Positions 1 through 7,016 of a DNA stretch of 29,369 nt are shown here, in pieces. The position numbers and the translations under genes are program-made. The stretch comes from Opitutia bacterium (GTDB lineage: Bacteria; Verrucomicrobiota; Verrucomicrobiae; Opitutales; UBA953): the NCBI GenBank assembly GCA_004558035.1, contig SFEJ01000029.1, positions 1 to 29,369 on the forward strand, given 5' to 3'. Numbering within the stretch: the stretch's first letter is position 1; each line of letters starts with the position of its first letter. The notes below the pieces were generated by a model. It did not search any database, was not told where the DNA came from, and worked only from the letters and a program-made list of their open reading frames with translations.

Positions 1-3000
1 AATGTTTCCTTGCTGCGGAAACGGTACTCTACATTCCGGAGATTCTTTTAAATTATCGAATTTCAAATCCAAATTCATCTGTGAAAGATAAAAGGAAGCT
101 GTTTTGTGTATTTGATGAATTTGAAGAAATAGAACGTTGGATGGAAAGGAGAAAGATTTCTTCGAAAGAGAACTGGGCGTTAGTGTTAAGAAGGAAGTTT
201 TATGTGTATAAGTGGAATGAGTCTCGTGTCGATATTCATTCTAGGCAGGAGCTTTTTGAAAAAAGCAGATTGGAATTTTCAGAGTCTCTAAAACGATTTC
301 ATGGTGAGCGTCCTAAAGGAATTCCAGAACAAGAGTGGACAGAGATTCTTTGCAGAGTAAAAAATATTCCGCTTGTTTCCGTCGTTATTCCTGTCTACAA
401 TACCGGGAAATACCTGCGCCGATGCTTGGATTCCGTCGTCAATCAGACGCTCAAGGAAATCGAGGTCGTCTGCGTGGACGACGGCTCCACCGACTCTTCC
501 CCGCGGATTCTTGAAGAATACGCCGCGAAAGATTCGAGAATCAAAGTGATTGAACAAGTAAACGCCGGCGCGGCGAAAGCGCGTGATGCGGGAATTCAAT
601 TTTCGAGGGGAAAATACATCGGCTTCGTGGATGCGGACGACTACATTGATTCAGATTTCTATGAAAAACTTTTCGGCGCCGCAGTGAAAAGTGGCTTGGC
701 GATTGCCAAAGCTGACCTGAAAAGAGTTCTGAACGGAGTTGTGGAGGAGACGACTTGGTCCGCCAATTCTTTTATCGAGAAAAAACAAGGCGAGCTTCCG
801 CTGTTCGCTAGGTTTTACTACCAATTTACGAGTGCGATTTACGATTCTGATCTCCTCAAGAAAAACAAGATTTGTTTTGCAGACGAGAAATTTCTTGTGG
901 GAGAAGATGTACTTTTCTTGTTGAAAGTCTGTCAGAAAGAAGAATCCGTCGTTCTTGTCCCGGATGTATTTTACTACTATGTGAAAAACGAATCCTCCGT
1001 AACGCATATCTTTTCCAAGGCCTACTTTGACGACAATTTGAATTATGTAGAGCGTGGAATAGATTTGTTGAACTCACGTGGAATTTGCGACGACGGGTAT
1101 TATTCGTGGATTCATGGAAGATTTGCCCAATTGCTCAAAGTCGTGCTTCCGCAAATCGACGAAAATCAGGAACTTTCTGACTACAAACCGGAATTTCTCG
1201 CTCGAGTTCGCGCCTTGGCGAAAAAGGTGAACGAAATCGAGAAGTTTTATAAAACATTCTTAGACGAAATCCCGTTTTATGAACTGCTTGTGAATCCGGA
1301 TTTTCCGCTCGTTTCCGTTGTCGTTCCCGTGTACAATGTCGAAAAATACCTGCGGGAATGCTTGGACTCGATTTGCGGGCAGACGCTGAAAAACATCGAA
1401 ATCATCTGCGTGAACGACGGCTCGACCGACGGCTCGCTCGCGATTCTTGAAGAATACGCGTCGAGAGATTCGCGCATGCGTATCATTTCGCAGGAAAACC
1501 GCGGTTTGTCCGCAGCGCGTAACGCGGGGCTTTCCGTCGCCCGAGGAAAATATATCTACTTCATGGATTCGGACGACGTTTCTCCGCAGGGCTCGCTCGG
1601 GAAAATGTTCGCGGAAATGGAGAAAAACTCGCTCGATGTTCTGCTTTTCGGTGCGGAAAGCTTTTTCGAGAGCGAGGATCTTGAGAAAGCTCATCCCGGA
1701 TACAAAACGCTTTACAAACGCAGACCGTTCGAGACGCAAAGCGGACAGTCGCTCGTGCTCGCGTTCAAGAACGCGGGCTGCGGGTTTTCTCCAAGTGCAT
1801 GTTGTTATTGTTCTACCAGAAGATTTTTGAATGAAAATTCAATTCGGTTTCCGGAAGGTATTCTCTACGAAGACAACGTATTTTTCTGGAAAATGATTCT
1901 CGCTGCAAAGCGGGCTAAAAGCATCTCCGACGCGCTTTTTCGTCGGCGAGTCCGCGCGGGAAGCACGATGACGAATAAGAAAATCTCCTTCCGGAATTTC
2001 AAAAGCTATGCGACCGTCGTTTTCGAGCTGGAAAAATTGAAGGAGAAATTTTCCGGAACCGCAATCGTTGAAGTTTTGCGCGGCTATGCTCGAGGAAATT
2101 CTGAAACACTTGTTCGGTTTTATCGCGAAATTTCCACGGAAGACCGTGCCCGTTCTCGCGAGCTTTTGGCGGGAGTACTGAAAGATTCCGCGTGGCTCGA
2201 CGGCGCGCGGGAACGCGTCGCGGAAATCGATGCGGGAGGAAAGGAAGAAATTCGCGTTGATTCGCGGGAATCTGCGGTCAAGCCGTCCGGGAAAAGCGCC
2301 GGGAAAGCCGCTTCTCGCCTGCCGCGGTTCGTGGTGCGTTTGGGCGCGCTGTTCATTCTGAACAAGGCGGCGCGGAAGCGCTGGCGGGAACGCCATATGG
2401 ACTTGACGCCGCGGGACGGAATCGACGTGAACGCGCATCCGGAGCTGCGTCGGGACTCGGCGCTGAAGCGTTTCGCGGTGCGGGCGGCGTCGCTGTTCAT
2501 TTTCTCGAAGAAGAAGCGCAAGGCGTTCCGTACGCGGCATCTGAATCTGACGCCGCGGGACGGCGTGGACGTGCGCGCGCTTTCGTCGCGGGAGCTGGCG
2601 CGTCTGCGCGAGGCGAAGCGAAGCAGGAGCGTGCTGCGGCGGGTGTTCGACGCGCTCGTTCCCGCGACGCGCGGGAAGATCGCGCATGCGGAGCGGCATC
2701 TGCTCCGCGCGACGGAAGAGCAGACGCGCATCCTGCTCGACGAGCTGCGGCGCGTGCGCGAGGACGCGGCGGAGACGCGCCGCGAACTGGCGCGCATGCG
2801 CGAAGAGCAGGCGCGTTCCCGCGAAGAGCTGCTGCTGCGGACGCTCGCGCTGAAGCGCTCGGCGCGCGATGCGGAAGAAAATCTGCAGGCGCGCCTCGAG
2901 CAAGTTTCCGAAAGAATGAAAACCGCTTTGGAACGCGGAAAAATCGACAAGATCGCGAAGACCGCGGACCGCATGGAAACGTGGCTGGACTACAGCCTCT

Positions 3001-4034
3001 TGGGCGACGCGCTTCCCGGATTCCGGGAAAAACTTCGGGAGAGCATTCCGACCGCGTCGAGAGAATCGCTTGACGAGCTCTTCCGCACGGGAACGGATTC
3101 GCCGTGCGTCGCCGACTGTCGAAATCGGCTGGCCGCTCGGATTCGGAGCGCGTTTTCCTACAAGGACGCGGCGTATTACGAGCGCGTTCCCGTCGCGGAG
3201 CGCGAGCGCGAGCTGAAGCTCTGGTTCAAGTTGCGCAGTGGCTGCGACTTGGATCTGGAGAATCCGAAGACCTTCAACGAAAAAATCCAGTGGCTGAAGC
3301 TGTATGATTCGACGCCGCTGAAGACTCGCCTTGCCGACAAATATGAGGTGCGGGCGTGGATTAAGGAAAAAATCGGGGAAAAATATCTTGTTCCGCTTTT
3401 GGGCGTATGGGATTCGTTTGACGAAATCGATTTCGACAAGCTGCCGGAAAAATTTGTGCTGAAAACGACCCACGGAAGCGGCTACAACGTCGTCGTCAAA
3501 GACAAGTCCAAGTTCGACAAGGCGGAGGCGAAGAAAAAAATCACCGACTGGCTTTCCCGAAAATTCGAGTACCAGGGGGGCTTCGAGATGCATTACGCGG
3601 GGATAAAGCCGCGCATCATCGCCGAAGAATTTTTGGACGTGGACGAAGACGGCGCTTACGAATGGCAGGCGTTCTGCTTCAACGGCAAGCCGAAATTCAT
3701 TCTCGTCATCGAAGGCGGCGCGCACGCCGGCGTTCCCGGAAGGCGGTATTATTATGACACGAACTGGAAGAAGCTTCCTTTCACGAGTCTCGCGGACAGC
3801 CTCCCGGAGGGGGAAATCGAAATGCCGGAAAGGTTCTCCGAATTCATGGATTGCGCGAAGAAACTGGCGGCGGATTTCCTCCATGTGCGCGTCGATTTCT
3901 ACTTGCTGCGCGACGGCTCGTGGAAGGCGGGCGAATTGACGTTCACGACGGCTTCAGGCCAGATGCGGATTTACCCGAAGTCGTACGACCGCGTCATCGG
4001 CGACATGCTCGAACTGCCGACGGATCGTCCGTAA
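1..4034 (+). CDS. Multi-module GT2 glycosyltransferase with C-terminal TupA-like ATP-grasp domain (5' end outside window)
   Basis: The frame is open from base 3, and the residues before the GTG at 81 (AETVLYIPEILLNYR, then NPNSS) read like the C-terminal tail of a GT2 module. The gene therefore starts left of the window and 81 is not its start. Two complete GT2 modules follow: the first starts near 372 (VSVVIPVYN, VDDGSTD, DADD at 630-641), the second near 1308 (VSVVVPVYN, VNDGSTD, DSDD at about 1566-1577). A basic region then holds a duplicated segment of about 45-50 residues ending in LTPRDGxDV (about 2402-2430 and 2546-2575), followed by a charged coiled coil (about 2690-2960). The end (about 3160-4031) matches TupA-like ATP-grasp proteins of polysaccharide clusters (FVLKTTHGSG, IAEEFL, GELTFTTASG). 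It probably assembles or decorates a surface glycan in the cytoplasm. GC is near 30-40% in the early and linker parts and about 70% after 2500. Substrates cannot be read from the sequence. Confidence 0.85.
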   Translation, partial: CFLAAETVLYIPEILLNYRISNPNSSVKDKRKLFCVFDEFEEIERWMERRKISSKENWALVLRRKFYVYKWNESRVDIHSRQELFEKSRLEFSESLKRFHGERPKGIPEQEWTEILCRVKNIPLVSVVIPVYNTGKYLRRCLDSVVNQTLKEIEVVCVDDGSTDSSPRILEEYAAKDSRIKVIEQVNAGAAKARDAGIQFSRGKYIGFVDADDYIDSDFYEKLFGAAVKSGLAIAKADLKRVLNGVVEETTWSANSFIEKKQGELPLFARFYYQFTSAIYDSDLLKKNKICFADEKFLVGEDVLFLLKVCQKEESVVLVPDVFYYYVKNESSVTHIFSKAYFDDNLNYVERGIDLLNSRGICDDGYYSWIHGRFAQLLKVVLPQIDENQELSDYKPEFLARVRALAKKVNEIEKFYKTFLDEIPFYELLVNPDFPLVSVVVPVYNVEKYLRECLDSICGQTLKNIEIICVNDGSTDGSLAILEEYASRDSRMRIISQENRGLSAARNAGLSVARGKYIYFMDSDDVSPQGSLGKMFAEMEKNSLDVLLFGAESFFESEDLEKAHPGYKTLYKRRPFETQSGQSLVLAFKNAGCGFSPSACCYCSTRRFLNENSIRFPEGILYEDNVFFWKMILAAKRAKSISDALFRRRVRAGSTMTNKKISFRNFKSYATVVFELEKLKEKFSGTAIVEVLRGYARGNSETLVRFYREISTEDRARSRELLAGVLKDSAWLDGARERVAEIDAGGKEEIRVDSRESAVKPSGKSAGKAASRLPRFVVRLGALFILNKAARKRWRERHMDLTPRDGIDVNAHPELRRDSALKRFAVRAASLFIFSKKKRKAFRTRHLNLTPRDGVDVRALSSRELARLREAKRSRSVLRRVFDALVPATRGKIAHAERHLLRATEEQTRILLDELRRVREDAAETRRELARMREEQARSREELLLRTLALKRSARDAEENLQARLEQVSERMKTALERGKIDKIAKTADRMETWLDYSLLGDALPGFREKLRESIPTASRESLDELFRTGTDSPCVADCRNRLAARIRSAFSYKDAAYYERVPVAERERELKLWFKLRSGCDLDLENPKTFNEKIQWLKLYDSTPLKTRLADKYEVRAWIKEKIGEKYLVPLLGVWDSFDEIDFDKLPEKFVLKTTHGSGYNVVVKDKSKFDKAEAKKKITDWLSRKFEYQGGFEMHYAGIKPRIIAEEFLDVDEDGAYEWQAFCFNGKPKFILVIEGGAHAGVPGRRYYYDTNWKKLPFTSLADSLPEGEIEMPERFSEFMDCAKKLAADFLHVRVDFYLLRDGSWKAGELTFTTASGQMRIYPKSYDRVIGDMLELPTDRP

Positions 4035-4202
4035 GCGGCGCGGCGCGTTTTTCGGAAACGGAAAAATGGAAAGGGCGAAATTTACGCGAATAAGCTTCTT
4101 GGGGGCGAAGACGGGAACGTCGTCTTTCACTCGGAATTTGCGCGGGAAGGATTTCGAGGCGCGGCGTGCGCGCCGCCTTTCCGGAAGGCGCTCCCGGGAA
4201 AC

Positions 4203-4245
4203 CTTAACCTCCATAACCTCATAACCTCCATAACCTCATAACCTC
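4203..4245 (+). repeat. TAACCTC direct-repeat array abutting the ugd start codon
   Basis: Alternating 9-bp TAACCTCCA and 8-bp TAACCTCA units make a 17-bp period repeated about 2.4 times, and the last unit runs straight into the ATG at 4246. No Shine-Dalgarno site is present. A second array of the same type lies at 28857-28930, also just before a start codon. The spacer before it (4035-4202) has only weak hairpins (4108-4126 and 4161-4176) without a proper T-run. Confidence 0.85.
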
Positions 4246-5544
4246 ATGAAAATCACAGTTGCAGGAACCGGCTACGTCGGTCTGGTTACGGGCGTGTGCC
4301 TTGCGGCGCACGGGCACGACGTCACGTGCACGGACGTCGTCGAAGAGAAGATCGCGCTGCTCAACGCGGGAACGTCGCCCATTTACGAAGACGGGCTCGA
4401 CGCGCTGCTGCGCGAGAACCGCGGGCGGCTGACGTTCACGACGGACTCGTCGGCGGCGTACTGCGACGCGGAAGTCATCATCATCGGCGTGGGCACGCCG
4501 GAGAAGAAGGACGGCTCGGCGAATCTGTCTTACCTGTTCGCGGTCGTGGACGAGATCGCGGCGCGCGCGGGGCGGGACTGCGTGGTGATCGTCAAGTCGA
4601 CGGTTCCCATCGGCACGAACGACCGCGTGGAGGCGCGGCTGCGGGAACGCGTCGCGGGGCGGGTGAAGATCGACGTCGTCTCCAATCCGGAGTTTTTGGC
4701 TCAGGGCACGGCGGTGCGCGACACGATGCGCCCGAGCCGCATCGTAATCGGGGCGGAATCGGCGGCCGCGGCGGAGAAGATCCGCGCGATGTACGCGGGC
4801 TTCGACGCGCCGGTGCTCGTGATGAACCGCCGGAGCGCGGAAATGGTGAAGTACGCGTCGAACGATTTTCTGGCGCTGAAGATCTCCTACATCAACGAGA
4901 TCGCGAACGTGTGCGAGATCGTGGGCGCGGACATCGATTCGGTGACGGCGGGCATGGGCTTCGACGCGCGCATCGGGGACAAGTTTCTGCGGGCGGGCAT
5001 CGGCTACGGCGGTTCGTGCTTCCCGAAGGACACGAAGGCGCTGCACTGGCTGGCGAATTTCCACGACTGCGAGCTCAAGACGGTGAAGGCGGCGATCGAG
5101 GTGAACGACAGCCAGAAGCTGAAGCTGCTGAAGAAGTCGCGCAGGTTTCACGAATCGCTCGAAGGGCTGCGCGTGGCGGTGCTCGGGCTAGCGTTCAAGC
5201 CGGGAACGGACGATCTGCGCGACGGTCCGGCGCTGGCGAACGTGCCTTTGCTCTTGGACGACGGCGCGCGCGTGGCGGCTTGGGATCCGGCGGCGGAAAA
5301 CAATTTCCGCCGGCTCTATCCCTACGAGCTGGAATACTGCGCGAGCCCGGAAGAGGCGCTCGCGGGCGCGGACCTGTGCTTCATCTTCACGGAATGGCCG
5401 GCGGTGAAGGCGCTCTCGCCGGAAACGTTCGTAAGGCTGATGAAGCGTCCGCTCGTGCTGGACGGGCGCAACTGCTTCGCTCCCGCGGCGATGCGCGCCG
5501 CCGGCGTGGAATACCTCTCGATCGGACGAGGAGCGCGAGGTTGA
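4246..5544 (+). CDS. ugd: UDP-glucose 6-dehydrogenase
   Basis: Oxidises UDP-glucose to UDP-glucuronate with two NAD+, supplying uronic-acid donors for capsule, O-antigen or exopolysaccharide. The 432-residue protein has the family's normal length. It shows the N-terminal Rossmann motif GTGYVG (7-12), the GVGTP loop (81-85), the central KYASNDFLALK segment (Lys202, Asn206), the catalytic cysteine in GYGGSCFPKD (Cys258, with Asp262), and the C-terminal UDP-binding half (GLAFKPGTDDLRDGP). The ATG at 4246 places the Rossmann fold at residue 2, so the start is secure. It follows the large glycosyltransferase by 211 bp in the same direction, which fits a polysaccharide locus. No terminator is visible after it. 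Related nucleotide-sugar dehydrogenases share the fold, but the motif set favours the UDP-glucose enzyme. Confidence 0.95.
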   Translation: MKITVAGTGYVGLVTGVCLAAHGHDVTCTDVVEEKIALLNAGTSPIYEDGLDALLRENRGRLTFTTDSSAAYCDAEVIIIGVGTPEKKDGSANLSYLFAVVDEIAARAGRDCVVIVKSTVPIGTNDRVEARLRERVAGRVKIDVVSNPEFLAQGTAVRDTMRPSRIVIGAESAAAAEKIRAMYAGFDAPVLVMNRRSAEMVKYASNDFLALKISYINEIANVCEIVGADIDSVTAGMGFDARIGDKFLRAGIGYGGSCFPKDTKALHWLANFHDCELKTVKAAIEVNDSQKLKLLKKSRRFHESLEGLRVAVLGLAFKPGTDDLRDGPALANVPLLLDDGARVAAWDPAAENNFRRLYPYELEYCASPEEALAGADLCFIFTEWPAVKALSPETFVRLMKRPLVLDGRNCFAPAAMRAAGVEYLSIGRGARG

Positions 5545-5661
5545 TTACTGGCGAACGGTTGACGGCGGGACGGTCGGCGGCGGAGATAAATTCTTGCGCG
5601 GGGCGCGGGAAACGTTCAGACTGTAGGGACAATCAACCCCGAAATTTCATCATATTTTCCC

Positions 5662-6834
5662 ATGAAACTTTTTAACCAAGCAGAAGCGGAAGCCTTCGTG
5701 AAGACAGGCGCCAAGGTGTTCCGCCACGGACCGGAAATGCGCGTGACGCCGATCGCGCGCGACGTGCTCACGGAAGCGGGCGTCCGCCTCGTTTTCGATC
5801 CCGCGATGGCGGGCACGGCTCCCGCCGCGACGAACGCCGTTCCCGCGGTGCCGAAGGCGGGCGCGCCGGCCTCGGCGAATTTCGTCGGCGATCCCGCGCT
5901 CGCGCGCCTCACGGCGAGCGGCCCCTCGACGCGCAATTTCTGCCCGACGCCCGCCGACCAGTCCGGCTACAAGAAGGAGGACGTCGATTACTTCAATTCT
6001 CCCGAGTGCGAGGCGCTCAAGTACCAGATGTGCGACATGGGGCGCCGCATCTGGCTGCGCGAGTTCGTGGACGGGAACGGCGGCAACATTTCCGTCCGCG
6101 TGGACGGCGACCGCTACCTGTGCACGCCGACGGGCGTCAGCAAGGGCTTCCTCACGCCCGACATGCTCGGCATGGTGGACGCGAAGGGCAAGCAGCTCGC
6201 GGGAACGTGGAAGCGCACGAGCGAGGTGAACACGCACATCGCGATCATGAAGGTGTGCCCGACGGCGATGTCCGTCATTCACGCGCACCCGGTGCACGCG
6301 ACGGCGTTCGCGGTCGCGGGCGTGGAGCCGCCGACCTGCCTGCTCACCGAATCCGAAATCTTTCTCGGCCGCATTCCGATCGCGAAATACGCGACGCCGG
6401 GCAGCCCGGACGTGGCGAAGTTCTGCGCGGAGCTCGCGCCGACGCACCAGGCGATCATGATGGCGTCTCACGGCGTCATCACCTGGGGCACGGGCGTCGA
6501 GGACGCGTATTACAAGATGGAGATCGCCGACGCGCTCTGCCGCACGATTCTGCTCGCGAACCAGCTGCCGAAGCGTGGTCCCGCGATCTCGAACGAAGGC
6601 ATGGCGGAAATTCTCGATCTGAAGAAACAGATGAATCTGCCGGACGACCGTTTCGGGCTGAAGGTCGCGAATCTCTGCGACGCGGATCCGTGGGAAATCC
6701 TCGCCGGCAACGCCACGTGCAAGCTGAGCACGCCCGCGAAGCCCTGCGAATGCAAGGCGAAGGCGGACGCTCCGGCGGACGTCGAGGTGCTCGTCAAGGA
6801 AATCACCGACGAGATCATGAAGCAGGCGAAGTGA
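5662..6834 (+). CDS. Class II aldolase/adducin-family protein with microcompartment-like N- and C-terminal extensions
   Basis: The core (about residues 115-330) is a zinc-dependent class II aldolase of the FucA/RhaD type: GNGGNISVR (138-146), probable catalytic Glu188 in TSEVNTH, and metal ligands His208 and His210 (HAHPVH) with His270 in ASHGVITWG. Such enzymes split sugar phosphates such as fuculose- or rhamnulose-1-phosphate. At 390 residues it is much longer than FucA (about 215). The N-terminal 45 residues carry VTPIARDVLTEAG, resembling a short segment seen in ethanolamine/propanediol-utilisation accessory proteins, followed by an Ala/Pro linker. The tail has a Cys-containing linker (353-364) and ends in an amphipathic helix (VEVLVKEITDEIMKQ), like peptides that target enzymes into bacterial microcompartments. 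Planctomycete and verrucomicrobial microcompartments degrade fucose and rhamnose using such an aldolase, but no shell gene lies in this window. The substrate is inferred only. No Shine-Dalgarno site precedes the ATG. Confidence 0.85.
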   Translation: MKLFNQAEAEAFVKTGAKVFRHGPEMRVTPIARDVLTEAGVRLVFDPAMAGTAPAATNAVPAVPKAGAPASANFVGDPALARLTASGPSTRNFCPTPADQSGYKKEDVDYFNSPECEALKYQMCDMGRRIWLREFVDGNGGNISVRVDGDRYLCTPTGVSKGFLTPDMLGMVDAKGKQLAGTWKRTSEVNTHIAIMKVCPTAMSVIHAHPVHATAFAVAGVEPPTCLLTESEIFLGRIPIAKYATPGSPDVAKFCAELAPTHQAIMMASHGVITWGTGVEDAYYKMEIADALCRTILLANQLPKRGPAISNEGMAEILDLKKQMNLPDDRFGLKVANLCDADPWEILAGNATCKLSTPAKPCECKAKADAPADVEVLVKEITDEIMKQAK

Positions 6835-6850
6835 GGCGGTCTGCCTCGCG

Positions 6851-6893
6851 CGAAAAAGGCGTTCCCGCGTCGCGGCGGGAACGCCTTTTTTCG
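6851..6893 (+). terminator. Rho-independent terminator built from an inverted pair of the GTTCCCGC octamer
   Basis: Arms 6851-6868 and 6875-6893 pair over about 17-18 bp around the 6-base loop GTCGCG, with a T-run of six at the 3' side. The GC part of the stem is GGCGTTCCCGC against its complement, that is, two inverted copies of the octamer repeated across the window. It lies 16 bp after the aldolase stop. The A-run on the left arm makes it potentially bidirectional. Confidence 0.93.
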
Positions 6894-7016
6894 CGTCCGC
6901 GCGCTTCGTCAGGCGCCGGGAAGGCGGCTTTCCCGAAGAGCTTTTTTTTGTCGCGAAAACGCGCGGGCGGCGGCAGAATTTCGGCAGTGCTTATGAAATA
7001 CGAGACTCTTTTCGAC

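Noticed and set aside
81..83. GTG at 81 as the start of the glycosyltransferase gene
   Set aside because: The frame is open to the left edge and upstream residues match the tail of a GT2 module, so the gene begins outside the window.
1839..3884. 681-residue open frame on the minus strand inside the glycosyltransferase gene
   Set aside because: Arg/Phe-rich composition, no domain, and fully antisense to a well-supported gene; long antisense frames are expected at this GC content.
5545..5661. Sigma-70 promoter before the aldolase (TTGACG near 5560)
   Set aside because: No acceptable -10 hexamer at 16-18 bp; the nearest candidates are too far or too degenerate.
6006..7016. N-terminal extension of the S9 peptidase frame back to 6006
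   Set aside because: It overlaps the aldolase gene and a strong terminator, and is Arg-rich shadow sequence; the signal peptide marks the start at 7017 (or 6993).
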